Source: Sphaeroforma arctica JP610 (lineage: Eukaryota; Opisthokonta; Ichthyosporea; Ichthyophonida). From it: DNA of 43,949 nucleotides. Below, piece after piece: positions 19,617-30,845 of this stretch. Where the stretch lies: NCBI RefSeq assembly GCF_001186125.1, contig NW_014040382.1:37525-81473 (forward strand), in the 5' to 3' direction. A program made the position numbers and the translations under genes. How positions within the stretch are numbered: the first letter of the stretch is position 1; the number at the start of each line of letters is the position of its first letter. Below the pieces are notes generated by a model, which was not told the origin of the DNA, ran no database searches, and saw nothing but the letters and a program-made list of their open reading frames with translations.

Positions 19617-21338
19617 TCGCCTGAGAGATCGGCCGTGTGAATTCTACTATTGTTGCCCTCCCTGCATACTATTTTTTATGGTCCGCCATTCGGTGCTGTT
19701 AACTTATTCATTTCACCTTGATAGCGGACCATGACAAGGTCCCCCTCTTGAAAGTTTACATACTTCTTTTTGTATTTTCGATTGTATGCTGCGCGCATCT
19801 TTTCTTGATACTGTGCAACATTATTAGCTAGTTATGGCCTGATGGCTACTTCTAGATTTTGCAGTCGCTCTTTCCAAGATACTGTTGTACTGGGTGCGGT
19901 TTCTGGCTCGTTGGAGTCCGTGAGTTGATTCTGTCTGCGACCAAAGTAAACATTAAGGCGCGGTGACTTGTGTCTTCGAGATTGTGGCCCATCTGTACGA
20001 ATGGAAGTTGTGAACACCAGATACCTGGATTCTGTTCAACGAATTTCCGTAGCAGTGACATGAGGTCTCTGTGTGATCGTTCGTTTGCGCCTAAGACTTT
20101 AGGTTGATACGGCCGAGAGACTAAGTGTTGCATTGGCGCTTGTTCAACAACTTTTGCAAGTATGTCGTTAACATATTCAGTGCCTTGGTCCGTTTGTATG
20201 GTTTGTGGGAATCCATGTTCACACATGATTGGTACCAGCATGCGTGCTATGGTAGCCGCCGATTTGTCATCATTGGAGGTAAAATGACGTACTAGGAATA
20301 TATATCAAGCCGTACTATCAAGCCGTACTAACACATGTGTGTGTCCTCTATTGGAATCCAATAGTGGCCCAATGGTGTCCACTTGGACTCTGTCGCTTGG
20401 ATATGCTGCTGTGATTGATTGTAAGGGATGAAATCCCTTTTTGTGTATCTTATTTTTGAGACATGGTGTGCATCCGTCAATGAACTTGTGTACATGTTGT
20501 TGGATATCAGTCCAATCATGTCCATCTACTTGCACCTTGTGGTTTCCTCAAGAGTGTAATGTCTCAGGTTGTGGTATTGCTCGATGATGTTTACCCGTGT
20601 CTCATAATCTGTTGCCTGTGGTGCATCCCCAGAGTGAACTGGTTCTGATGCTGCAACGTGTATAGCAGGTTGTTTCCATTTTGGGTCAATGTATGGAGAC
20701 TTTACCCATATCTTTGCGACTAACGTGACGCCCCACGGGGACTTGCCACAAGTCTTCTGTCCTTCTTTTAGGAAAGTATTGTTTGTGTTTTCCACCAGCA
20801 TCGGATCTTCTTCTAGTAAAGACAAGAACTTTGGAACCCACGTTGCGTTAGGGTAGTAGGGTGCACTTATCGTGATGCTGGCTGCCTCTTCTATGACTTT
20901 GTCAAAGACATCAGGTATGAGTTCCCATGGTGGATTCGTCCATGCATTCACTTCTTGCGCCCACTTTTGTTGTAGCGCATTCTGTTATTTGGTGTAGTAT
21001 TTATCTGTGTGTGCATTGTGTGCCGATGCAAACAGATCTACTGTGAACTTCCCAAATCTTCGTTCCGTTTCTTGGTAGAATCTGGGATGTACTCCAGTCT
21101 ATAGCCGAGATGGTTATGGGCATGTTCGTTTCCAAGATGGTGTACTCTTGGCTATTATGTGTTGCCTCATTCGCCTGTTGTAATACTTTTGACTCTTTGG
21201 TACTAAAAGTATCTTCATGTAGACGTGACAACATATCTGCCATCTGGTTGTCCTTGCCTGAGACATGTATGATAGAGAAATGGTGGTGGAACGTTTTTGC
21301 AATCCAGTTGGCTAGCATTGGATGTAACGTCTGTTGAT
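19617..21338 (-). mobile_element. Gypsy family A fossil, RNase H to integrase (minus)
   Basis: In order on the minus strand: the end of RNase H (HHFSIIHVSGKDNQMADML, near 21270), a connection module with NPPWELIPDV and APYYPNATWVP (about 20950-20700), the integrase zinc region (YHNLRHY ... CTPCL), the integrase core (VQVDTIGP and QTDQGTEYV), and an integrase C-terminal segment (EGDLVMVRYQGEMNKL, near 19740). RNase H and connection module match the plus-strand copy at 43132-43890 closely, so both belong to family A. Gag, protease and RT are absent here; the fragment abuts a long LTR at 21339. Broken, with several breaks. Confidence 0.85.
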
Positions 21339-21930
21339 TGTTGGGGTGTTAGTGGATTATTAATAAAGACTCTGGATATGTTTTGTGCGAAAGCGCGCGC
21401 TTCACCCCCGCCTCGTCTTTAGTAATAACTCGTATAAAATAATTAAAATTTGGATATATTTTACTTACTATTATATTGTTGTTGCTTTGCTGCACTTCCG
21501 CGGGAAGTGTTTACCGTGCTGTATGGCCCGGTAGCTTGTTGCTTTGTTCCCTGTATTTATGAGGGTTGAAAACGGTGTTTGTTAGTCACGTGTGACGTCG
21601 CTTGTACTTATTCCGTTGCGTGAGAACTTATTGTCACCTGTGCTTATTTCGTCATGTGAGGATTTAGTTTCTCGTATGAGATCTCAATGATATGTTCGGT
21701 CCTAGTGACGTCACTGATAAAGTTCGGTCTTGTTGACATCACCATGTGGGTTCAGTTTTGTCCCTTATTTGTTGTAGTGACAGATTTGAAATATTGTATT
21801 GTACCGAACTTCCGTGATGTGTATGTTACCACTGTGTCTGTTGTATCCATATTGTTACCACTGTGTCTGTTGTACCAAATTCATTCGTGTTTCTTCGACT
21901 TACTGTTGTTGTAACGTATTGGACCTTGCT

Positions 21931-22244
21931 TGCCTCTTGTGTGCTTTGACTCTATGTTCTCACCTTGTGTCTGTAAGCGTGCTTGCCTGCGATTTCGGTG
22001 TCTGATCGAATGGTAATTTGTACTTGCTTTGCTCGTCTCTCGTTTGTGCGATCTGTGTTAAACCGTAACTTTGTTGCCTCTTGTGTGCTGTGACTCTATG
22101 CTCTCACCTTGTGTCCGTAAGCGTGCTTGCCTGCGATTTCGGTGCCTGATCGAACGGTAGTTTGTGCTTGCTTTGCTCGACTCTCGTTTGTGATTGCTTT
22201 GCTCGACTCTCGTTTGTGCGATCTGTGTTAAACCGTAACTTCGT
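21931..22244 (+). repeat. Tandem duplication inside LTR A1, period 144
   Basis: TGCCTCTTGTGTGCT, AAGCGTGCTTGCCTGCGATT and GATCTGTGTTAAACCGTAAC occur in both halves. The second half also carries a smaller duplication of GCTTTGCTCGACTCTCGTTT (about 22171-22217). Confidence 0.9.
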
Positions 22245-22888
22245 GAGTTTCTTTGGTTAACTGTATATTTGCTTTGTTCTTGGTTGGTTGCCCCTTTGAT
22301 GTACTGCTTCACTATGTATATGTATGAGCTGTTTGGCTCTCGTGTGTATGGGCTGTTTGACTTTGGTGTGTGCTTGTGTATACGTATCGATCTGAATGAC
22401 ATGTTTACACCCTGTATACGTTACTTGTACTTTGAGCAATTGCTGGTTCTCTTATTTGGGACTATACCCTTGTTTTGCTCTCTTGCTTATTTGATCAGAA
22501 AATATGTGTGCTCTGAATTGAGCGTTTTTCTGATTTGGCTGTGGATTCCTTTATTGATCTTCTTGAGCCACTCTATGTGGTCGATCGGAATATTTGTGTG
22601 TTACAGGTTGAACCGAATAGAAGTCTCCACATGCTAGTATGTGTGCTTCGGTTGAGTATATTCTACGTCGTGACTGTACATCTAATCCGTATCAGTCGTT
22701 GTTTCTGTGTGTATACTATGTGTGTTCTGTAGATTTCAATGTCTGGTTGCATGTTCTGTGTTTCCTAGACGTGTATTCTACTGGTCTCGATATGCCATAC
22801 AGTATCTATGCTTGGATGGTTATATTGCCCTCCCTAGATTACTATACAGTATCTATGCTTGGGATAGTGTTTTTGCCCGCCCTAGATT

Positions 22889-23255
22889 ACTTGAGCATTC
22901 GGAAGATCTCTCTCAATTTCACGTGCTCGTGATTCTTTTGAACTGTTTGTTCTAAGTGTGAAGACCCTTGTGTATTTACAGTTATGTTATGTGTATTTAT
23001 CACAGGTTGTACCTCTGTAATATACTTGGTAGCGTGCTTGAAATGACCTATATTACTTGTGCATTCTTAAGATCTCTCTCAATTTTACATTCTCTTGCTT
23101 GTTTCTATTATTTGTTGTGCGTTATACTATTGACTAGGGTTATGTGTGTTTATCACAGGCTGTACCCCTGTAGTATATATGGTTCCGTGCTTGGAGTGTC
23201 CTAGATTACTTATGCATTCTTCAGATCTCTTTCAATTTCACGTGCTCGTGATGCT
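22889..23255 (+). repeat. Three spaced repeats inside LTR A1, period about 150-166
   Basis: GCATTC..AGATCTCTCTCAATTT blocks start at about 22889, 23055 and 23208, and a TTATCACAGGYTGTACC block lies between them twice. Confidence 0.8.
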
Positions 23256-24071
23256 TCTAAGATTTCTTGTGCTCTATACTAAGATCAGTCAGTGATTTGT
23301 CTAATGCATGCTCTGTGTGTGCCTGCGATCTGATGATCTTTATGACACATCTTTTTCTGGTGTTTGCTATTATGTTACCCTTATTACTCGTATACTAATG
23401 GGCGGTCTTCAATTTTTAATGATTCTGATCTTATGTGATCGATCGTGCTGTCTTATTGTTCTAACCTAGTGTTACTTGCCCCTTGTGAGTTGTTGTACTG
23501 CACAGTAAGCCACCTTTTTGTTTGCCCGTAATTGCGGTTTTAGCTATTAACTATCAAACCCTTATTGTTGAATGGTTCTATAAACTTGTACCATCGTAAG
23601 CCTATGTTGTGTGTGTTTGTAAGTGTCTTATCTCGTGTTGTTTCTTAGGGCCCCTGATATCAGTGCATTTTCTTGTTCGATAATCCCCAACATTGATAAA
23701 TTAATCACCTTGACACCTAATATTCTTTTACACGTTAATATCACTGTTCACTTATTAAGATAACTGTTGCACTTCTGTAACGTATCCAGCTTACTTCTGG
23801 AGCACGTTGTTATCTACCTCAGTTGTAGCTCTGAAGTCCTGCTGTTCTCTGTTTCCTTCTCATGTCTTCTACAGTCTCTGTTGTTGGCTTTTGCGTCTCC
23901 TGATGACCTTCTTGCTTGTTCCAGCCTCCACTTCTTTGACACAGGTTACTTTAAATCTCTAGAGTTTGTATAAAATAGTAATAAAGGCCATAGCTCTCAC
24001 ACTTACAGTCTTTTCTTCTTTAGTGTGTTAGGCTTATTGATGACTTATCTATAAGGATATTGTAAAAAAAA

Positions 24072-24365
24072 TGTAGAGTATGGAGAGTAGCTGAAAGGTA
24101 CGAGACAAAATGATACAATAGACCTCTTCTTAAGTACGGTTATCTCAGCTAGGAAAAGTCCCTGGTCTGCGAGAACCGAACTGAGTCTTTATTTGTGTTT
24201 TCACTAGCACGCGGGAGTTCCGGTATAGCTTAACGATTCTACCGCTGATATTTCTGATGACTCTAATATCAGAAATATTCCAATGCTAATTTCAAAACTC
24301 AGTATTTGATTATTCTGGGTTTTGGGATTTGTATTGACTTTTTGATAATCTGGTCCCTAGATACA
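24072..24365 (-). repeat. Module B, copy 1
   Basis: About 300 bp; on the minus strand it runs from a variant of TGTAGCATCTAGGGACCAG to ACTCTACA, with TGTAG/CTACA-like inverted ends. Forms the outer end of LTR A1. Confidence 0.8.
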
Positions 24366-26624
24366 ATATTATACCGAACTGTGTCTTGTGTGAACATCAC
24401 TTGATATTAGATTGTTGCTTAGTAAAATTTTATTTCTACACCTCGTGACTCACTCGTGCACGTTGTAACCTCTGGGCTTCGTGATGCTGCTGTGAATTAA
24501 TTGCAATCTTGTAAGTCTACAACCCCTTCGCCCTTGTTGGCATATCTTGGTTCTTATAAACTATACTTTTGTTGTCTGTCCTATATTTGTTCGAGCATGC
24601 TTGTTTTTATTTCATGATCAGACCTTGTGAAAAGAAATGGAGATGACTTGTTGTGTGATTACAGGGTGTTTTTGTGCCACACTACCACCTTTGATATCAT
24701 GTGTGTCTATGCTAGACTGTGTGGGTACTAATTGTAACCTTATCTTATGCGTCACTTTACCTTAGCCAACTACTGAGCTTTGGTGATTTGTTTGTACATG
24801 TCTGAGATTTGACACGTTTCTTTGTGTGACGATCGTGCCTGGTGTATGTTCCAGTCGTCTTTGTATTTTTCACTTAATGCTCATGTGTGAGATGTGGTCG
24901 GTGTGTATCGTAATTGTTATTGGTACAGATCATGTGTTGTTGTTTTTCAAGTACTGAATCGTTTTGACTTCCTCAATCGCTATTTGATGCTATGCGCGTC
25001 TCGATTGATTCTGTGGGTTGTCTGATTAAAAAAATAATTTTTTTTTGCGGTTGTAATTGTTTGGCACTTCACTTCTTAATACCTGCTGTTGTGTGCTTAT
25101 TGTACTTTGTGTCTAGGTTATGTATTGCCTATGTAGTCTCGTGGCTGGCTTAACCTATCACTTTGATGTTGTCAATCTTAAACTGTTCCTAATTTTCGAG
25201 TCTTTGTGCGTGTGTTATGCCATTTCCCGTGAATTGCATCTTTGTGAGTGTCTTGTATACCATTAGTTGTGTGTGTCTTGTTTCAGGTTTGTGTTCATTT
25301 GACTGGAAACTGGTCTTAGCATTTGATCGTGAATTGATCTATTGTTTGTTCAGTTATCTTCTTGAATGACTAGTAGAATGACTAGTTGTTTTATTGTTCT
25401 TTCGTCTATTAAGCATGTGCATGCTCTGTTGGTTCCTGGTAGTGGAGATTGTTATACTTCTCCTTGGTGTCTATGCTCATGTCTGACCGAAATGCTTCGA
25501 AATGGAGATTTGATGTTTGTAAATCCTACGATCTCTGTGAGTTTTAATATATGTGGTTACGTTTAATGAGGTGTAACTGATTTGTTATTGTCTTTGTGTA
25601 CCTCTATTGTCTTGTGCTTGTCTTCTTGTGTTTCTGCATGCACAGATGTTCTGATCTGATTCTCTTGTGTCACGTGCATTTTGCTATTGTTTTCTAGGAT
25701 AGCTGAGTGAAGTGATATGGTGTCTTTTTTTTATCATGACATCAGGATATTTTCTTGTTCGAAAACACAGAAAATCCCCAACATTGATGAAATGATCATT
25801 GTGACAGCTCTTCTCTTTTTCCACTGGTTTAACCCCCTTACTTAACCAATTTCCACTGAAACACATTATTGAGCAATTTTATGACAACTCACTGTGTCAA
25901 TATAACAATATATATGGTTATGGACACGTTACTTGCACCTGTGTGTTTTAGAACACCACGTTCACCTATGTTACAAATGAGCACCCACTTTGGATACCTT
26001 GTTACTTGTCGTTTCTCAAGCTGTTGGGATAACTTCTTTCTTGGTTTTCTTTGTGCCCACTTTGCTGCTGACACCTGGTCGTTGAGAGTCTTCTATCCTC
26101 TTCCCTTTTGCGGTCCGAGTCTTTCTGGTCTCTTCGTTGACACCTCTTCTGGTCTGGGTCTCTCTTCTTAGTGGTTGGAACTACTTTAATAAGGTTTATA
26201 TCTTTCTAAGTCACCTAGTGTGTTACTTCACTTCTATTTTCTTCTTGGTTGTAGAGTTGTAAGTTGTTAGACTTACCTAAGTAAGGATATTGTAAAAAAT
26301 GTAGAGTATGGAGAGTAGCTGAAAGGAGCGAGACAATAGTATACAATAGACCTTTTCTCAAGTACGGTTATCTTAGCTAGGAGAAATCCCTGGTCTGAGA
26401 GAACCAAACTGAGTCTTTATTTGTGTTTTCACCAGACTCAGGATTTACTTGAGTGTTTCTCTCACAAGTGGGAGTCCCAGTATAGCTTACCGGTTCTACC
26501 GCTAATATTTCTGATGACTGTAATATCAGAAATATTTCAATGCTAATTCCAAAACTCAGTATTTGATTCTTATGTGTTTGGGATTTGGATTGGCTTTTTG
26601 ATAATCTGGTCCCTAGATGCTACA
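24366..26624 (-). repeat. Long LTR of family A, copy A2 (cut by A1)
   Basis: Minus-strand order is the B module (26624-26300), a leader (26290-25784), TGTTGGGG at 25783 and then LTR body to about 24366, where copy A1 begins. The leader edges match those of A1 and of the plus copy while its middle differs. The inner part of this LTR is missing. Confidence 0.55.
26300..26624 (-). repeat. Module B, copy 2
   Basis: About 325 bp with intact TGTAGCATC and CTCTACA ends on the minus strand. Forms the outer end of LTR A2. Next to its inner end is TTTTTTACAATATCCTTAC, also present beside copies 1 and 4. Confidence 0.85.
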
Positions 26625-26905
26625 ATCGAGACTGTGAAACTACAGCTATGTCACTGTATCTATAACTTACATACGTATCTAATAACTTTTTTTCCAATTC
26701 CATGCACATCAGATTTTACATAACTACATGACCAAATTCGTGTGTACACAAGCGCATATTACGTACTCCATATGTTCACACATATATTGATACTTACACA
26801 ACCACACCTAGTTTCATACACTACCTCATCGTCTTTGTACCTTATCACACCTAGTACCCCATATCATTGTTTCACTCTGACCCCTTACTAGCATTCCGGT
26901 CCCAG

Positions 26906-27334
26906 CTAGATTGAATTCCTCTTAAATCCGTGTGTGTGTGTATGGTTTGTTTCTCCTGTCGACCTCCTCTGGATGGGGCTAGTCGGTTGGGTTCTTTTAA
27001 CCCTAAAGTGTCTTGTTGCCCCTGTGTACCTCAATTCCTCGAGTTGATCCTGGTTCCAGCTAGTATCGTCAATGTAGAAGAGTGTATTAAGTCTAGTAGG
27101 CTGGTCTTCTCTCAACACCCCACCTTCCATGACTCGTGTTTGATCAAGACTGATTATCCCTTCTTCACGTTTTGTAGTAGGCTGATATGCTTGGTCTGAA
27201 TCGCTACTGGTAGCACTACTGCTACCCCATAGTATCGTCGGCATATCGCTGTCAGTCTTACTGCTACTAAAACCACTGTCTGAGCTTTGGTGGCTGTCAA
27301 TGTTAGGCGTTTCCCCGATTGCACCTCTCGACAT
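26906..27334 (-). CDS. Unidentified 142-codon ORF, Ser/Asp-rich N-terminus
   Basis: A single uninterrupted minus-strand frame from ATG 27332-27334 to the stop at 26906. Residues 10-60 are Ser/Asp/Thr rich and probably disordered; the middle has FYIDDTSWNQDQLEELRYTG, and the C-terminus is basic with a His-Thr run (THTHTH). I recognise no domain. It lies 280 bp upstream (in its own direction) of the outer end of LTR A2, and 240 bp downstream of the palindromic array at 27575-27685, which would be in promoter position. It could be a gag start of an unrecognised element, a host exon, or chance; the even codon pattern and length make chance less likely. Confidence 0.4.
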   Translation of the reverse strand: MSRGAIGETPNIDSHQSSDSGFSSSKTDSDMPTILWGSSSATSSDSDQAYQPTTKREEGIISLDQTRVMEGGVLREDQPTRLNTLFYIDDTSWNQDQLEELRYTGATRHFRVKRTQPTSPIQRRSTGETNHTHTHGFKRNSI

Positions 27335-27808
27335 GGTGTTCCGTAGGTTTCTTTCTATACTGAAATTTCTATTTAAAATTTTCTAGTACGTATGTTGTAT
27401 TTCTAATCGAATAATCGCAACTACACTATGCTAGTTAAAAATGTAGTAAGTCACGCTCAAATAACTATATCTGAACGTTCTCCTCGAATCATCAGCGAGT
27501 CGTTGCGTCTTTATTAGATTATTGAATATAACTAACTAGGACTCTAGTGAGTCATGTGTTCAGTCTCGAACATAAACTAGGTTTATCAGATTATATGATC
27601 TGATAACCACAAACTAAGTTTTTCGGATCCTATGATCTGATGAATACAGACTAAGCTTATCAGATCCTAGGATCTAATAATTCTGGTTAAACTAGGGTTT
27701 ATTTTTCTATATGGTATTACGACCACACGTTGCTTGATCTGTTCAGCTTTTACAATTGACCTTAGTGTCGTCTTGAGTATCACTGTGACGATCGATCTAC
27801 TATTCAAT
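27335..27808. other. Noncoding stretch with palindromic repeat array
   Basis: No coding signal. Its main content is the 37-bp array at 27575-27685. Confidence 0.5.
27575..27690 (+). repeat. 37-bp tandem repeat x3, each with a palindrome
   Basis: Units at 27575-27611, 27612-27648 and 27649-27685. Each starts AACTAAG/GTTTATC and holds a near-perfect palindrome of the form ATCAGATCNTANGATCTGAT. A partial fourth unit (AAACTAGGGTTTAT) follows at about 27689. Confidence 0.9.
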
Positions 27809-27934
27809 ATGCCAAAAATTGGCAAAAAGAACAACAACAACAACAAGAATATGGACGAAATATTCTGTGGATACTACGCCCTAACGATGAAACACACATT
27901 TATTCTTGGGCCAAGCGTGTACTCAGTTACATGA
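27809..27934 (+). CDS. Small ORF with Asn run, 41 codons
   Basis: ATG 27809 to TGA 27932-27934. The N-terminus KIGKKNNNNNKN comes from an AAC triplet run. It ends four bases before the LTR of the second C fossil, so the stop may be fortuitous and the ORF may be the start of a gene cut by that insertion. No function recognised. Confidence 0.2.
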   Translation: MPKIGKKNNNNNKNMDEIFCGYYALTMKHTFILGPSVYSVT

Positions 27935-28110
27935 CAGATGTGGACAAAGTGCCCTGGACGGACATTTAGGACCGGACCAGAGGACCGGACCAGAGGACCG
28001 GACCTAAGGAGATTAGTTCAGGGACCGGACCAGATTTTGGAGTAGAAGATTCGGTGACAGAAGGATGACTCGTCGGATGTCATAATAATTTAGTAGCTAG
28101 GAGACGGGTT

Positions 28111-29631
28111 AACTCTCCAAATATCTGAAGTTTCCACTCTACCACGGAATACTAGGGATCAACCTCGCCAGACATATGGAATCCCTGGTTGCAGCATTGT
28201 CCCTGAGTATCGCCTCTTTCCGCGCTTATGGCTTCCATGGTTTCAGCTGGGGACACCCCCGCAACTGACTGCTGCTGTTCAAAATATTCACTCTATCCAC
28301 ACGGCTACATATGGCCTGAATATTATTGCCTGGGCTCCGTCTATATAGAAGGATGCGCTGGACCCCCTGTTTGGGCGCTATAGGTCAGCACTCATCCAAG
28401 CAGCAGCCACCATCATGGGCACTAAATACTCTAGGTTTATCCCAAACATCAAACAAACTTACTCCACTTTTGTGGCCTGTTCCCCGTGCAACCATTAGCG
28501 GACTACCTCTGGAGGATATGTGGGAAAACAACCCGACTCAATGGCCAGTACAACCCCACTCACCCCACTGACGCAACCCGCCTGGGCCCACGACAAACCA
28601 TCACTGTGCTTCCCGTACAGTATCTATGCCCACCTGGAAACTGTATACGAAACCGGCCATGTAGCTCTCCGCCGACGCTGTGACGACATTAGAAATAACT
28701 CAACGAAACGCTGGTCTAACAAGGAGAACGCGGCAATGGCCCGGCGCCAATACTACTACCAACTGGTCATGGGCAAACCACCAACCTCAAATCGGTCCAA
28801 AGCCAGACAGTTTCAACCACTGCTTCGAGCCTACACCAATCTGGCTCTGTGCTTTGATTGTAATGAATACGTACATGTTCACATTGCTCGAATACCGCAC
28901 CGAGGGCTGCCTCTGCCCTGTTTGCCCCGGTGGCCACAAATTTACCACCAGCCGCTTTACCTGCATCCAACAAGTGATCCGACACATCCTGACGGCCCGA
29001 AACTGCATCCCTTTGGCTCTGTCCACCTCTAGCAATTACAAGAGCGCAACGACTTCCACAGTATCTGGACCCGAACACCTTGGATACTTTTTCCAGCATG
29101 TAGAACAACCCCCGTACCCACACCCGTCTCTGACACATCAACAGATGTTCCCTTTCCCCAGCGAATCACGTTGGTGAAGTACTACTGATTCCAAATTTTG
29201 GTCCAAACCAAGTCATCGCCTTTGTTGGTTCTGCCTATGATACTTCCGATTCAGGCCAACCAGCACATACCGAGTGCATCCGTGGTCTGGTGCGGCATCG
29301 GTTCACCCCTAACCTCGCTCCTCCACCGAATTATAACGGATAACCTGATCCTACTCGGCTTTTCGTACTCTGCACTAACACATTCCACGGTACTACACGG
29401 TGCAGACCCGATCCGTACCACAGTGGTGGGTACGCCACTTGGTAAGTCAGCAAGCAAATATGTGTACGTGGCACATTCGATGGTGTCAGTTTTTTGTCTG
29501 CATCGGCCTGAATTGACCCAGCGCATATCTTCCATCGTCGACTCACTTGGCCCAAGCTTCAAAGGGGAATGTACTGACCACTTCTTCCCATCGATCTTCC
29601 CCGAACCACTACAACGGCTATGAGAGCCATA

Positions 29632-29670
<39 letters not shown>

Positions 29671-29728
29671 CATTGTAACTTATCTCCTTTGAAATAAGCA
29701 ATACTATCCCTTAAAGACGAAAACAATA
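28111..29728 (+). mobile_element. LINE, copy 3, 5'-truncated, inserted in LTR C2
   Basis: Sequence matches LINE copy 1 from the RT thumb region onward: GSTSPDIWNPWL-type frames at 28150, then RWSNKENAAMARRQYYYQ near 28710, the CFDCNEYVHVH stretch near 28850, CPVCPGGHKFTTSRFTC at 28914-28964, and the C-terminal region to about 29620. The 3' tail is ATTGTAACTTATCTCCTTTG. A TA microsatellite (29634-29667) sits in the 3' UTR. There are several frame changes and stops. The insertion is bracketed by GAGACGGGTT (28101-28110) and GATACGGGTA (29729-29738), a likely target-site duplication of about 10 bp. It is less similar to copy 1 than copy 2 is. Confidence 0.9.
29634..29667 (+). repeat. (AT)n microsatellite in LINE 3' UTR
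   Basis: Uninterrupted TA dinucleotide run; the other LINE copies lack it at this point. Confidence 0.9.
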
Positions 29729-29840
29729 GATACGGGTATTTTAACAATTGCCCGTTGTTAGAGAAAATCTCGTCCCACATGCATTCCCAGTGGCACTTCT
29801 GACTGAGTTCACTTATTTCAGACTTAACACTCTTTACTAC

Positions 29841-30845
29841 ACGGCTTCAAGAGGTTTTTAGGGTATGAAGGGACCTAGTACTACACTGGTACCTCAGGTA
29901 GGCAGGCAATCTTGTATCCGGTTTTTGAAACGGTTGCTTGGAGTTCATTGTCGATTGCATTCAGTCCGTGAAAAGGTGGCGACAGCTTTTTCTATAGATA
30001 CGACACCGGATAACGAAGAGAAGGCAGCAATTCACGTGATTTCTACGCTGGATCTAAACAGCATCCAGAATAGGTTTCTGATCGGGATGGCCATTTGAAA
30101 ACGCCGACGCATGTGCAGAAGGCCACGGCAATTATTCATCTCATTCGTAGACAACTCAGCCAACTACGTGAATTTTCAATGGCGAGTTTTTACTTGTCTA
30201 TCGCCAATGACACGATCCCGGCGTCGTCGGGAGTGTAATCTCTTGAGCAACAGGTAGCGCCTACATCGCAATCACAATTTGGCTCCTCTGTATCTAAAGC
30301 AGGTATGGACGACACCAACTAATCAGTTACCTAACAGTGTGATGGACTAGATAAAGCAAATTAGCACCGTGAAATGCAAAATTGGCCGTACGAAGTCGAT
30401 TCTTCAAACAACATCTTACGATAGTGTACACGTTTCTCGTAGAGAGCGGGTGTTGAAACAAGCTCAAAATCGAGCACAAGAAATCAGATACGGGAGAAGA
30501 TGCTACAGCTGTGGTGAAATCGCCAGGTAGATATATTTTGCAACCGGTGGATTTACATTTGGCAATGGAAACTTCCCAGAATCTGTCGTCGTCGGCTAAG
30601 TGTTCTTTTGATTCCATTTCGCAGAGTGACATAATCTCCACGACAACAGCCTAATTAAGGACAAGTAGCAGTGCATTTATTTCGTGACAACCTACAACGC
30701 CATCATCGTCCACGCTTATCCGTGCCAGGATAATACAAATGTTCCTATTGATACGGTTGCATATCGCATGCACTTCCCTAGTCATCACGATCGCTACTTA
30801 AAGGACCCACAAGATGTGAAACAATGTAAGATATCAACACTCACG
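29841..30845 (+). mobile_element. Gypsy-like fossil C, copy C2 (gag part)
   Basis: Follows LTR C2 and aligns with 14290-15390: the leader GGTAGG..AA.CTTGT, the AAACGGTTGCTTGA block, a KQISTVK-like start near 30350, a SYDSVHVSRR unit near 30410, and GATGTGAAAC.ATGTAAGAT near 30815-30835. It ends where module B copy 3 begins. Broken, with many breaks; more decayed than the first copy. Confidence 0.75.

Larger units (their letters stand above)
21339..24365 (-). repeat. Long LTR of family A, copy A1
   Basis: Minus-strand sequence from the B module (24365-24072) through a variable leader (24060-23693) to TGTTGGGG at 23692 and on to CACCCCAACA at 21339. It matches the LTR region of the plus copy (37378-39893), best seen in 21350-21680 against 39560-39880. 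At about 3 kb it is very long for an LTR. It contains internal duplications at 21931-22244 and 22889-23255. Its inner edge lies directly against RNase H coding sequence, so this is not a standard LTR-to-leader join. Confidence 0.65.
27939..29840 (+). repeat. LTR of fossil C, copy C2, split by a LINE
   Basis: The 5' half (27939-28110) begins TGTGGACAAAGTGCCCTGG and carries three AGGACCGGACCAG words. The 3' half (29729-29840) continues with CCCGTTGTTAGAGAAAATCT and CTTCTGACTGAGTTCACTTA, matching 14080-14190. Between them lies LINE copy 3. Confidence 0.8.

Noticed and set aside
22269-22955. Hydrophobic plus-strand frames that look like membrane proteins
   Set aside because: They fall in T-rich LTR A1 sequence opposite the element's own strand. 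T-rich DNA gives Leu/Phe/Val/Cys-rich translations by composition alone.
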